Origin: CAZEFK01 sp964511405
GTDB lineage: Bacteria; Pseudomonadota; Alphaproteobacteria; Elsterales; Elsteraceae
Length of the DNA: 33,116 bases
Direction of reading: 5' to 3'
Assembly: GCA_964511405.1 (NCBI GenBank)
Contig: CAZEFK010000066.1
Span: 1-33,116, forward strand
Under the pieces are notes generated by a model, which was not told where the DNA came from, searched no databases, and saw only the letters and a program-made list of their open reading frames with translations. Positions 25,710 to 33,116 of the stretch are shown here, one piece after another; within the stretch, counting starts at the first letter, position 1; the number at the start of each line of letters is the position of its first letter. The position numbers and the translations under genes were made by a program.

Positions 25710-26435
25710 TCAATAGGACAGGTGATAGCTCACGCGGGCCGCGGCGGTGACCAGGATCGAGCGGTGCAGCGGCGTCCGGGCGGCGTCGTAGACGATCTTC
25801 TCGACGTCGAAGACCGGCTCGAAGCTGCGGATGCGCAGCCGCTCGGCCTCGCGGTCGCCGGCCGGGCGGGCATTGATGACCCGCCGGGCGTGGCGCGGCT
25901 CGGCGCCGTAGACCCGGCGCAGCAGGTCATAGACCGAGACGTCCGGTCCGAGATGGCCGGCCAGGCCGGGAAAGCGGTCGACGGCGAAGAACGCGGTGTC
26001 GATGGTCAGCGGCGCCTCGGCGACGGCGAGCAGGCGGACCAGCCGCACCACCGGCGCACCGGCCGGCAGCCCCAGGGCGTCGGCGGTCGCGGCGTCGGCC
26101 GGCTCGGCCGGCGCCAGCTCCAGCAGCGTGGTCTGCGGATCCTGGCCGCGCCGGCGCACTGTTTCGGTGAAGCCGTCCAGATTGACCAGCTCCTGGGTCA
26201 CCTTGGGCGGCCGGACGAAGGTGCCCTTGCCGTGGCGCTTCTCCAGCAGGCCGTCGGCCTCCAGCTCGGCGACGGCGCGCCGGACGGTGATCCGGCTGAC
26301 GCCATAGGCCTCGCACAGCTGCGGCTCGGCCGGCAGGACATCGCCGGCCGCGTACCGGCCGCCGGCGATGTCCTGTCGGATCCGCTGCATGACCTGGATG
26401 TACAGCGGCGTCTCGTCGGTCCGGCTCAGCTCCAT
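25710..26435 (-). CDS. GntR family regulator with UTRA domain (FrlR-like)
   Basis: A 241-residue regulator of the HutC subfamily. Residues 5-75 form the winged helix (ETPLYIQVMQRIRQDIAGGRY, LPAEPQLCEAYGVSRITVRRAVAELEADGLLEKRHGKGTFV); residues about 95-235 are the UTRA ligand-binding domain, ending in DVEKIVYDAARTPLHRSILVTAAARVSYHLSY. Such proteins usually repress sugar-derivative operons and release on binding the phosphorylated intermediate. It lies 26 bases after frlB in the same direction, so it is probably the dedicated regulator. B. subtilis and E. coli frl operons also carry a GntR-type FrlR. The probable target is the TATATGACGTCATATA palindrome before frlB. Confidence 0.85.
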   Translation of the reverse strand: MELSRTDETPLYIQVMQRIRQDIAGGRYAAGDVLPAEPQLCEAYGVSRITVRRAVAELEADGLLEKRHGKGTFVRPPKVTQELVNLDGFTETVRRRGQDPQTTLLELAPAEPADAATADALGLPAGAPVVRLVRLLAVAEAPLTIDTAFFAVDRFPGLAGHLGPDVSVYDLLRRVYGAEPRHARRVINARPAGDREAERLRIRSFEPVFDVEKIVYDAARTPLHRSILVTAAARVSYHLSY

Positions 26436-26461
26436 GGACCGACGATATCGCCTGGCCTGGT

Positions 26462-27439
26462 TCAGTAGTCCATCTTCCACATGTAGCGGCGCACCGTCAG
26501 CGGATGGCCGCGGTCCTCGGCCAGCCGGACCGCGTAGGCGCGCAGCAGCGGCCCGAACAGCAGCGGCGTCAGGTAGTCGCGGATCTCGGGCGCGGTACCC
26601 GTGAGGTCGAAGTCCCGGGCGTCGAGCACGGTCAGGCGCTGCGAGAAGCCCTTGGCGAAGGCCAACGCGCGCTCGTCCTGGGCGCGGGTCTCGCCCAGGC
26701 CCATCAGGACGATGAAGGGCACGTCGGTGTCCGTGATCTCGAAGGGCCCGTGGAAATATTCGCCGGCATGGATCGCCTGCGAATGGATCCATTGCATCTC
26801 CTGCAGGATGCAGATCGCGAAGGCGTAGGCCGTGCCGTAGTTGGGGCCGCTGGCCATGGTGTAGATCACCGGCTCGCGCTTGTGGCTGGCGCCGAAGGCG
26901 CGGATCCGCTCGGCATGGGCCTGCTGCGCGGCGGCCACCGCCGGTCCCAGCGTGTCGAGGGCGCGGACGAAGGCGTCGTGCCTGGGATTGCGCTCGCGCG
27001 CCTGAAGGATCCCGAAGACCAGCCGCAGCAGCAGCGCGGCCGCGGAGGTCGGGTCGCCGGCCAGCGGCTGGTGGCTGTTCTGGATCGCATGGTCGACCGC
27101 TTGGGCCAGCGGCGCGGCGATGTCGGTGGACAGCGCGATCGTCAGCGCGCCCCGGGCGCGGGCGAAGCGGGCGGCCTCGACCGTCTCGGGCGTCTTGCCC
27201 GAATGCGAGGCCAGGATGACCAGGCTGCCGGGGCCGAGCCGCCGGGGCGCCCGCTGCACGAACTCGGCCGCCGTGCAGGTCACCGCAGCCAAGGCCTGGC
27301 TCTCGCGGTCCAGGACGAAGCGGGCCGGTTCCATGATCGACAGCGAGCCGCCGCAGGCGACCAGGAACACCTGGGACAGGGCCGGCAGCGCGGCCGCGGC
27401 CTCGACCGCGGCTTGGATCTGCTGATCGGGCGTGGGCAT
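26462..27439 (-). CDS. frlB: SIS domain phosphosugar deglycase, FrlB-like
   Basis: A 325-residue protein with two SIS domains: the first opens VFLVACGGSLSIMEPARF and carries LVILASHSGKTPETVEAARFARARGA (the Ser/Thr phosphate loop); the second has IYTMASGPNYGTAYAFAICILQEMQW and HAGEYFHGPFEI (the E-H-G-P signature shared with GlmS and FrlB). E. coli FrlB ends similarly in a long tail with RRYYGGLVEY; here the end is RRYMWKMDY. FrlB cleaves fructoselysine-6-phosphate to glucose-6-phosphate and lysine; the true amine here is unknown. The N-terminus is about 40 residues shorter than E. coli FrlB, and an in-frame stop upstream fixes the start at 27439. Alternative: another fructosamine-6-phosphate or amino-sugar isomerase. 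Confidence 0.72.
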   Translation of the reverse strand: MPTPDQQIQAAVEAAAALPALSQVFLVACGGSLSIMEPARFVLDRESQALAAVTCTAAEFVQRAPRRLGPGSLVILASHSGKTPETVEAARFARARGALTIALSTDIAAPLAQAVDHAIQNSHQPLAGDPTSAAALLLRLVFGILQARERNPRHDAFVRALDTLGPAVAAAQQAHAERIRAFGASHKREPVIYTMASGPNYGTAYAFAICILQEMQWIHSQAIHAGEYFHGPFEITDTDVPFIVLMGLGETRAQDERALAFAKGFSQRLTVLDARDFDLTGTAPEIRDYLTPLLFGPLLRAYAVRLAEDRGHPLTVRRYMWKMDY

Positions 27440-27448
27440 CGGAGCACC

Positions 27449-27474
27449 TATATGACGTTATATGACGTCATATA
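27449..27474. promoter_or_regulatory. Palindromic operator candidate before frlB
   Basis: The perfect 16-base palindrome TATATGACGTCATATA (27459-27474) is preceded directly by another copy of its half-site, TATATGACGT (27449-27458). This AT-rich island ends ten bases before the frlB ATG, in the 85-base gap after the second permease gene. It is probably an operator for the GntR regulator two genes downstream and may overlap an internal promoter. Confidence 0.7.
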
Positions 27475-27524
27475 ATGACCCTCGACGGCGCCGCCGTCAA
27501 TGGCGTCGCCGCGAATATTGGCCG

Positions 27525-28367
27525 TCACTTGGCGGCTCCTTGCATCAGGCCGCGCAGGAACTGGCGCTGCAGCAGCAGGAACAGGACCAGGACCGGCAGG
27601 ATCGAGATCACCAGCCCGGCCATCAGCACTGCCCAGTCGGTGCGCAGCGCGCTGGCGAACGCCGACATGCCGACGGTCAGCGGTTTCAGGCGGTCGCTTT
27701 CGATGAAGGTCAGGGCGAAGATGAACTCGTTCCAGACCCGCATGACCTGGATGAAGGCGACCGACGCCACCACCGGCCGCGACAGCGGCAGGTAGATGCG
27801 CCAAAAGATTTCGACCGCCCCGGCGCCGTCGAGGCAGGCGGCCTCGTACAGCTCATGGGGGATGGTCACCATGTGGGCGCGGATCAGGAAGGTGGTGAAG
27901 GGCAGCCCGAACGCCACATAGGGCAGCACCAGGGCGGCGTAGCTGTCGTAGATGCCCAGCGCCACCAGCACCTTGAACAGCGGGAACAGGCTGACCTCGG
28001 GCGGCAGGATCGAGCCGCCCAGGATGATCAGGTAGAGCGGCCCGCGCCCCGGCACCTTCAGCACCGCCAGGCCGTAGGCCGCCAGCGCCCCCAGCAGCAC
28101 CAGCAGGACCACGGTGGCCAGAGTGACGGCGACGCTGTTGACCAGGTAGTGCGAGATCCCGAACCGCCAGGCCGCGGCATAGTTCTGCCACTGCCACGCC
28201 TCGGGCAGGCCCCAGGTGCGGTCGAACATCTCGTTCGAGGTCTTCAGGGAGTTCAGCACCAGCCACAGCAGCGGATAGAGCGTGGTGGCCGACAGCGCCC
28301 AGAACAGCGCCTGGCCGGCGACCGGTGCCAGGCCGATTTGGTGCCGGGAAAGGCGGGCGGCAGTCAT
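27525..28367 (-). CDS. Sugar ABC transporter permease, MalG/FrlM-like
   Basis: A 280-residue inner-membrane permease of the carbohydrate uptake 1 family: helices around residues 15-40, 70-95, 105-130, 140-165, 185-210 and 245-270, and the coupling loop YEAACLDGAGAVEIFWRIYLPLSRPV (EAA-x3-G). It pairs with the upstream permease. It follows that gene with a one-base gap and is the last transporter gene before the frlB operator. Confidence 0.9.
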   Translation of the reverse strand: MTAARLSRHQIGLAPVAGQALFWALSATTLYPLLWLVLNSLKTSNEMFDRTWGLPEAWQWQNYAAAWRFGISHYLVNSVAVTLATVVLLVLLGALAAYGLAVLKVPGRGPLYLIILGGSILPPEVSLFPLFKVLVALGIYDSYAALVLPYVAFGLPFTTFLIRAHMVTIPHELYEAACLDGAGAVEIFWRIYLPLSRPVVASVAFIQVMRVWNEFIFALTFIESDRLKPLTVGMSAFASALRTDWAVLMAGLVISILPVLVLFLLLQRQFLRGLMQGAAK

Positions 28368-28368
28368 C

Positions 28369-29316
28369 TCACGCCTCGCGCTGCAGCCGGATCTGGACGA
28401 TGCCGGCGGTGAAGGTGATGACGAAGATCATGGTGGCGATCGCCGAGGCGTAGCCGGCGGTGTCGGTCAGGAACGCCGACCGGTACATGTAGCTGCCCAG
28501 GGTCTCGCTGGCGCTGTCCGGGCCGCCCTGGGTCATCACCCACACGATGTCGAACACCTTGTAGGCGCCGAAGACGGTGAGCATGACCAGGACCAGGGTG
28601 GTCTCGCGCACCGCCGGCACGGTGATGTGGCGGAACTGCGCCAGCGCGCCGCCGCCGTCGATCGCCATGGCCTCGTAGAGCTCGCGCGGGACGTTGCGGA
28701 TCGCGACCACGAACAGCAGCAGGATGTAGCCGGTCCACTGCCACTGCGAGACCATGACCACCGCGAAGATCGCGGTGTCCGGTTCGCCCAGCCAGGCATG
28801 GGCCAGGCCGTCGAGGCCGAGCGCACCGAGCGCCTGATCGATCGGGCCCATGGACGGGTCGTAGATCAGCTGCCACAGCAGGCCGACCGCGGTCACCGGC
28901 AGCAGCGACGGCAGGAACAGGGCAACCCGGAAGAACGCCGCCAGGCGCGGCGCGAACAGGCCGGATTCCAGGATCGCGGCCAGCACCAGGGCGCCCAGCA
29001 CCTGCACCGCGACCGAGACCACGGCATAGATGGTGTTGTGCCCCAGCGCCGCCCAGAAGACCGGGTCCTTGAGCAGCGACCGATAGTTGCCGAGCCCGAC
29101 GAACTGCCGGACCGGGTTGATCGAGCTCCAGCGATAGAGGCTCCAGGCCACGTCCTCGATCGCCGGCAGATAGATGAACAGCCCGATCAGGAGCAGGGCG
29201 GGCAGCACGAAGGCCAGGTGCCAGGCCGGCCGCCGCCGGATCGCCAGCGGCTGGGCCGGGGCGGCCGGCCGCCGCCGATGGCGCGCGAGCTGCGGCCGCT
29301 CTGCTCCGACCGTCAT
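28369..29316 (-). CDS. Sugar ABC transporter permease, MalF/FrlN-like
   Basis: A 315-residue permease with an N-terminal charged tail, a first helix (WHLAFVLPALLLIGLFIYLPAIEDV) and the coupling loop YEAMAIDGGGALAQFRHITVPAVRET. It forms the channel with the next gene product. The start is one base after the binding-protein stop. Confidence 0.9.
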   Translation of the reverse strand: MTVGAERPQLARHRRRPAAPAQPLAIRRRPAWHLAFVLPALLLIGLFIYLPAIEDVAWSLYRWSSINPVRQFVGLGNYRSLLKDPVFWAALGHNTIYAVVSVAVQVLGALVLAAILESGLFAPRLAAFFRVALFLPSLLPVTAVGLLWQLIYDPSMGPIDQALGALGLDGLAHAWLGEPDTAIFAVVMVSQWQWTGYILLLFVVAIRNVPRELYEAMAIDGGGALAQFRHITVPAVRETTLVLVMLTVFGAYKVFDIVWVMTQGGPDSASETLGSYMYRSAFLTDTAGYASAIATMIFVITFTAGIVQIRLQREA

Positions 29317-29317
29317 C

Positions 29318-30604
29318 TCAGCCCTGGCGCTTCACGTCCCGCGCCACCGACCGGACCTTGTCCATGACCTGCTCGGGGGTCATGGTGCCGTTCAGCAGCG
29401 CCTGGGCACCGGACAGATAGGCGTCGGCGATCCGCGGGTTCATGTCGGTGTCCAGCCACTCGGCGAGGCCGGGCGCGGCGGCGATCGCCTCGATGCCCGC
29501 CACCACCTCGGGCGTGGCGTTGGCGGTCGTGACGGCGCCCTTCACCGCCGCGGTGCGGCCGGTCAGCTTGGTGTAGAGGGCGGCGTTCTCGGGCGCGGTC
29601 AGGAAGTTCAGGAACGCCAGCGCTTCCTTGGGATGCTGGGTCTTGGACGAGACCATGAAGCCGTCGGGCGCGCCGGTCAGCAGCCGCTGGTCGCCGCGGC
29701 CGTCGGGGAAGCCCGGCAGCGGGAAGAAGCCCCAGCCGTCCTGCGCGAGCTTGGAGTCCTTGATCATCGCGAACTCGACCAACTCCAGGAACATCATGCC
29801 GGCGCGGCCGGCGAAGAACGCCCCGCGCGCCACCGCATGCGGCTGGGCGTTCGGCGCCTTGCTGAAATAGCCGTTCTTGTTCAGGTCCTGGAATTCGGTC
29901 AGGGCGCGGACATAGCCGGGATCGCGGAACAGCGTGTCCTCGGGCGCGGCCAGGTGGTAGTCGGCCAGCCGCACGTCGCTCGGCACCAGCTTGGCGTTCA
30001 GGTCGCCGATATAGTGGGCCGATGGCCATGGCGCCTGGTCGCCGAAGGCGATCGGCGTGACGCCGGCGGCCTTGAGGGTCTTCAGCGCGTCGTGGAACGC
30101 GGCCCAGTCCTTGGGCGGCTGCAGCCCGGCCTTGGCGAAGATCGCCTTGTTGTAGACCATGAACTTGGCGTCGGTGTTGATCGGCACGCCCCACAGCTTG
30201 CCGTCGTATTGGAAGGGCTTGAGCAGCGAGGCCGGGAAGCGGTCGCGCCAGGTCGGGTCGTCCATCATCGGGGTCAGCGGCAGGGCGCGGCCGCCGGTGA
30301 TGAACTGCTGGGCGAACACGCCCGACCACGAGAAATAGATGTCCGGGACGGTGCCGCTGGCCATCACCACCCGGATCTTGTCCTTGTAGGGATCGTCGGC
30401 GGCGGATTCCTGCGCGATCTTGATATCAGGATGCGAGGCCTCGAACGCCGCCACGGCCTGGTTGAAGAAGGCCATGTTCTGCGGCTCGGGGAACTTGTGC
30501 AGGAAGGTCAGCGTGATCGGGTCGGCGGCCCAGGCCGGACTTAAGGCCGGACCCAGGGCCGCGATCGCCAGGAGCGCGCCGGTGGCCAGCGTCTTGCGTG
30601 TCAT
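29318..30604 (-). CDS. Sugar ABC transporter binding protein, SBP family 1 (FrlO-like)
   Basis: A 428-residue periplasmic protein. The signal peptide MTRKTLATGALLAIAALG ends at AWA (about residue 26). The mature part has family-1 features: ITLTFLHKFPEPQNMAFFNQAV, PDIYFSWSGVFAQQFITGG and LWGVPINTDAKFMVYNKAIF. ATG 30604 overlaps the frlD stop by four bases (ATGA) and is preceded by GGGAG. In this context it should bind fructosamines such as fructoselysine or fructosyl amino acids, but the ligand is inferred from the flanking enzymes. No ATPase gene is present in the cluster. Confidence 0.9.
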   Translation of the reverse strand: MTRKTLATGALLAIAALGPALSPAWAADPITLTFLHKFPEPQNMAFFNQAVAAFEASHPDIKIAQESAADDPYKDKIRVVMASGTVPDIYFSWSGVFAQQFITGGRALPLTPMMDDPTWRDRFPASLLKPFQYDGKLWGVPINTDAKFMVYNKAIFAKAGLQPPKDWAAFHDALKTLKAAGVTPIAFGDQAPWPSAHYIGDLNAKLVPSDVRLADYHLAAPEDTLFRDPGYVRALTEFQDLNKNGYFSKAPNAQPHAVARGAFFAGRAGMMFLELVEFAMIKDSKLAQDGWGFFPLPGFPDGRGDQRLLTGAPDGFMVSSKTQHPKEALAFLNFLTAPENAALYTKLTGRTAAVKGAVTTANATPEVVAGIEAIAAAPGLAEWLDTDMNPRIADAYLSGAQALLNGTMTPEQVMDKVRSVARDVKRQG

Positions 30605-31461
30605 GAGTTTCTCCCTGTCCCTGTTGCTGCTGGGATCTCGTCGGCCGGTTCGGGCCGCCACGGCACGCCATGGCCGTAGGCGCCGCGGTAGGTGCAGGTC
30701 TGGGCGGCGCAGCGGGCGCCGGCGGCGAGGGCGTCGGGCACCGCGGCGCCGTCCAGGTGGGCGACCAGGAACGCCGCGATGAAGGCGTCGCCGGCGCCGA
30801 GCGTGTCCACGGCGTCGACCGGCACCACGCCCTGCCAGTGGATCCGGCCGTCGGCCAGGGCGACGGCGCCGCGCGGTCCGCGCGTCACCACCACCAGCCG
30901 CGGCCCCGATGCGGCCAGGCGCTCGGCCAGCGCCTGGCAGGCCTCGTCGGCGGCCACGGGTGCGGAGGCGAAGGCGATGTCCAGGAGCGGCAGCAGCGCC
31001 GGCACCGTCGGCCGGCCGACATGCTCCGACAAATCCATCGACAGAACCGGCGCCGCGCGGCGCAGGCGCGGCAGCTCGGCCTCCAGGTCGCTGTGGATGC
31101 TGGTGTGCGCCAGGTCGTGGGCGGCGATGTAGGCCTCGTCCTCGGGGCCCAGCGCGTACTGGGCGCGAACGCCCGGATTGCTGCCCAGGAACACCCGGTC
31201 GCCCCGGCGATGGCCGACCCGCGACCAGGCGTTGGCGCCGGGCCGGCGCCGGCAGCGCGAGAGGTCGACGCCTTCGGCGGCCAGGCTGCGATAGAGCAGG
31301 TCGCCGCGGGCATCGGTGCCCAGGCAGCCCAGATAGCTGGCGCGGGCGCCGCAGCGGGCCGCCAGGACCGCGACGTTCACGGCATTGCCGCCAGGATATT
31401 GCGCGCCCTGGTCGACATAGATGTCGACCGTGTTGTCGCCGATGCCGAGAATCCGGGGCAT
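30601..31461 (-). CDS. frlD: PfkB-family fructosamine (fructoselysine) 6-kinase, FrlD-like
   Basis: A 286-residue PfkB-family kinase. It begins MPRILGIGDNTVDIYVDQGA and then PGGNAVNVAVLAARCGA, very close to E. coli FrlD (IGDNCVDIY, GGNAVNVAV) as I recall it; further FrlD-like stretches are GDRVF..., LDIAFASAP and YALGPEDEAYIAAHDLAH. The catalytic base lies in the PfkB signature DTLGAGDAF (about D225). The reaction would be ATP-dependent 6-phosphorylation of a fructosamine, giving the substrate of FrlB. It is the first structural gene of the operon and starts inside a TGATG overlap with a 12-codon leader ORF. Alternative: a generic sugar kinase; the joint presence of the deglycase favours FrlD. 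Confidence 0.75.
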   Translation of the reverse strand: MPRILGIGDNTVDIYVDQGAQYPGGNAVNVAVLAARCGARASYLGCLGTDARGDLLYRSLAAEGVDLSRCRRRPGANAWSRVGHRRGDRVFLGSNPGVRAQYALGPEDEAYIAAHDLAHTSIHSDLEAELPRLRRAAPVLSMDLSEHVGRPTVPALLPLLDIAFASAPVAADEACQALAERLAASGPRLVVVTRGPRGAVALADGRIHWQGVVPVDAVDTLGAGDAFIAAFLVAHLDGAAVPDALAAGARCAAQTCTYRGAYGHGVPWRPEPADEIPAATGTGRNS

Positions 31462-31499
31462 CAGGGACTCGCGGGGCGGATCGAGGGGTCGGCGGTCAT
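31461..31499 (-). CDS. Possible 12-codon leader ORF coupled to frlD
   Basis: ATG 31499 (MTADPSIRPASP) has GGAG five bases upstream and ends at TGA overlapping the frlD ATG by one base (TGATG). The frlD start itself has no good ribosome site, so ribosomes may reach it by re-initiation. Too short to judge as a protein. Confidence 0.35.
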   Translation of the reverse strand: MTADPSIRPASP

Positions 31500-31514
31500 C
31501 CCAGCTCCGGTCTA

Positions 31515-31560
31515 TGAGAACGTTCTCAATTCACCAAACAGCGTTGTGAGAACGTTCTCA
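31515..31560. promoter_or_regulatory. Twin LacI-type operators
   Basis: TGAGAACGTTCTCA occurs twice, perfectly and identically, at 31515-31528 and 31547-31560; centres are 32 bases apart (about three helical turns). CG-centred 14-base palindromes are typical of LacI-family operators, and a LacI-family gene starts 98 bases away. The site nearer the promoter covers the predicted start of the frl transcript. Confidence 0.82.
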
Positions 31561-31565
31561 CCAAG

Positions 31566-31594
31566 AGTGTCCGCATGCTTCATCGGGCTGTCAA
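31566..31594 (-). promoter_or_regulatory. Promoter of the frl-type operon
   Basis: On the minus strand a perfect TTGACA (31594-31589) is followed 17 bases later by GACACT (31571-31566). The predicted start near 31559 falls in the first LacI operator, so repressor binding should block it. The -10 match is weak (3 of 6), as is common for regulated alphaproteobacterial promoters. Confidence 0.55.
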
Positions 31595-31658
31595 GCGGCT
31601 TCGGCGGCCGCAGATCGGGTTTGGCGCGGCGGCCGGGTTCGCCTAGGGTCCGGGCGCC

Positions 31659-32756
31659 ATGACGGTTCCCCGCAGCCCCCGCGTGACCATTCCCGACGTC
31701 GCCCGCGCCGCCGGCGTGTCGACCGCGACGGCCGGCCGGGCGCTGGGCGGCTATGGCCCGGTGCGCGCCGAGATCCGCGAGAAGGTGCTGGCGGCGGCCC
31801 AGCGCCTGAGCTACCGCCCGAACCAGCTGGCGCGCAGCATGGTGACCGGGCGCAGCCACACCCTGGGCGTGGTCGGCGCCGACATCAGCAACCCGTTCTT
31901 CGCCGGGGCGATGCGCGGCATCGCCGACGTCGCCCGTGCCGGCGGTTTCGGCGTGATCCTGACCAACAGCGACGAGGACGTGGCGGTCGAGCGCGAGGCC
32001 GTTGAGCTGCTGCTGGAGAAGCAGGTCGACGGCCTGATCGTGGCGCCCGCCGACGTCCGCCGCTGCGAGCATGTGGCCGAGGCGGTGGCGCGCGGCACCC
32101 CCGTGACCCTGCTCGACCGCCTGGTGCCTGACCTCGCCGCCGATGCCGTGCAGGTCGACAACATCACCGCCAGCCGGGCCGCCGTCGGTCATCTGCTGGC
32201 CCTCGGCCATCGGCGCATTGCGATCGTGGCCGAGCTGCGCTCGCCACTGCAGCCCGACATCGCGCGGCTGGCGCGGCTGCTCGACGGCGATCCCGGGCCG
32301 CTGTCGCCCAGCGCCGCACGGCTGCTGGGCTATCTCCACGCCCATCGCGATGCCGGCGTCGCGATCGACTTCGCCCTCATCCGCGGCACCGGCCGCTACG
32401 ACCAGGCCAGCGCCGAGGCCCAGGCCCGAGCGGCCCTGGCCCTGCCGGAGCCGCCCACGGCGCTGTTCACCGCCGACAACGTCATGACCCTGGGCGCCTA
32501 CACCGCCGTGCGGTCGCTGGGGCTGCCGATTCCCGATGGCCTGTCCTTCGTCGCCTTCGACGACCTGGATTGGATGCCGTTCGTCACCCCGGCGCTGACC
32601 GCGGTCGCCCAGCCGGTCTACGACTTGGGCGCCGAGGCCGCCCGGCTGCTGCTGCAGCGGATCCAGGAGCCCGGCCGGCCGCTGGTGCGCCAGCGCCTGC
32701 CGGCGCGCTTCGTGGCGCGCCAGTCGACGGCGCCGCCGAGGGGCATGTTACGATAG
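31659..32756 (+). CDS. LacI family transcriptional regulator
   Basis: A 365-residue repressor. Residues 8-60 are the helix-turn-helix (VTIPDVARAAGVSTATAGRALGG) and hinge (YRPNQLARSMVTGRS); the rest is the periplasmic-binding-type ligand domain (LGVVGADISNPFFAGAMRGI, VDGLIVAPADV, VQVDNITASRAAVGHLLALGHRRIAIV, FVAFDDLDWMPFVTPALTAVAQP). It is divergent from the frl-type operon with the two operators between, so it probably controls that operon and itself. The likely ligand is a substrate or intermediate of the pathway. Followed 22 bases later by an SDR gene in the same direction. Confidence 0.92.
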   Translation: MTVPRSPRVTIPDVARAAGVSTATAGRALGGYGPVRAEIREKVLAAAQRLSYRPNQLARSMVTGRSHTLGVVGADISNPFFAGAMRGIADVARAGGFGVILTNSDEDVAVEREAVELLLEKQVDGLIVAPADVRRCEHVAEAVARGTPVTLLDRLVPDLAADAVQVDNITASRAAVGHLLALGHRRIAIVAELRSPLQPDIARLARLLDGDPGPLSPSAARLLGYLHAHRDAGVAIDFALIRGTGRYDQASAEAQARAALALPEPPTALFTADNVMTLGAYTAVRSLGLPIPDGLSFVAFDDLDWMPFVTPALTAVAQPVYDLGAEAARLLLQRIQEPGRPLVRQRLPARFVARQSTAPPRGMLR

Positions 32757-32778
32757 CCGACGGAAAGGGAGGATCGGC

Positions 32779-33116
32779 ATGACGAGCGAGAAGGTGGCCC
32801 TGGTCACGGGGGCGGGCAGCGGCATCGGCCGGCAGGTCGCGCTGGCCCTGGCACGCAACGGCTATGCCGTGGCCCTGGCCGGCCGCCGCCGCGCCGCGCT
32901 GGAGGAGACCGCGGCCCTGGCCGGCAGCGCCCGCACGTTGCCCGTGCCGACCGACGTCGGCGATCCGCAGTCGGTCGCGGCGCTGTTCGCCCAGGTCAAA
33001 GAGACCTTCGGCCGGCTCGACCTGTTGTTCAACAATGCCGGCACCGGCGCGCCGCCGGTGCCGCTGGAGGACCTGACGGTCGAGCAGTGGCGGACCGTGG
33101 TCGACGTCAACCTGAC
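32779..33116 (+). CDS. Short-chain dehydrogenase/reductase, N-terminal part
   Basis: The first 112 codons of an SDR enzyme cut by the window end. It has the cofactor motif VTGAGSGIGRQVALALARNG (TGxxxGIG), an Arg-rich GRRRAALEE after strand 2, which favours NADP(H), PTDVGDPQSV and the NNAG motif (LLFNNAGTGAPP). The Tyr-x3-Lys catalytic pair is beyond the edge. GGGAGG lies before ATG 32779. Its position after the LacI gene suggests a sugar- or polyol-related dehydrogenase, but that is a guess. Confidence 0.9.
   Translation, partial: MTSEKVALVTGAGSGIGRQVALALARNGYAVALAGRRRAALEETAALAGSARTLPVPTDVGDPQSVAALFAQVKETFGRLDLLFNNAGTGAPPVPLEDLTVEQWRTVVDVNL

Overview
This 33.1-kb window is GC-rich (about 70% by eye) and densely coded, with short intergenic gaps, many 1-4 base start/stop overlaps (TGATG, ATGA, GTGA) and a few GTG/TTG starts. 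A trpDC pair behind a tandem-Trp leader peptide, a CheB-CheR-HWE kinase fusion, an HscC-type Hsp70 with a membrane J-protein, FIST, and several ABC systems with CTTGAC-like promoters all point to an alphaproteobacterium, probably of Rhodospirillales type; the genus cannot be fixed from the sequence. It reads as chromosomal housekeeping plus a catabolic/transport region. I see no rRNA, tRNA, CRISPR array, phage or intact insertion sequence.

Layout. (1) 1-1.34 kb, minus: start of trpC, trpD, and upstream of them a complete-looking attenuator: promoter, leader ORF with three consecutive Trp codons, and a hairpin plus T-tract directly before trpD. (2) 1.4-5.8 kb: HscC-like Hsp70 and its J-domain partner, a BAX-inhibitor-1 family membrane protein, a secreted I78-type peptidase-inhibitor-like protein and a convergent unknown gene. 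(3) 5.9-12.8 kb: a lone ABC ATPase, then ybbA-ybbP plus a DUF62 SAM hydrolase on the minus strand, divergent from a tesA-like esterase coupled to a FIST sensor protein. (4) 12.8-18.4 kb: alanine dehydrogenase, beta-class glutathione transferase and a 1163-residue CheB-CheR-PAS-PAS-HWE histidine kinase. (5) 18.4-19.9 kb, minus: three overlapping genes for small membrane-associated proteins (YqjD/YqjE/DUF3618 style). A 419-base gap after them carries a perfect palindrome and degenerate direct repeats.

(6) 20.3-25.5 kb, minus: a complete dipeptide/opine-type ABC importer (Tat-exported binding protein, two permeases, fused double ATPase) with a good sigma-54 promoter match 20 bases before its ribosome binding site. 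(7) 25.7-31.5 kb, minus: a likely fructosamine (Amadori product) utilisation cluster: PfkB-type FrlD-like kinase, binding protein, two permeases, FrlB-like SIS deglycase and a GntR/UTRA regulator. It follows the known frl logic of import, 6-phosphorylation and cleavage to glucose-6-phosphate plus an amine or amino acid. It contains no ATPase gene. A divergent LacI-family gene at 31.66 kb and two identical 14-bp palindromes in the shared intergenic region suggest a second, LacI-type layer of control on top of the GntR regulator, which has its own candidate operator before frlB. A partial SDR dehydrogenase closes the window.
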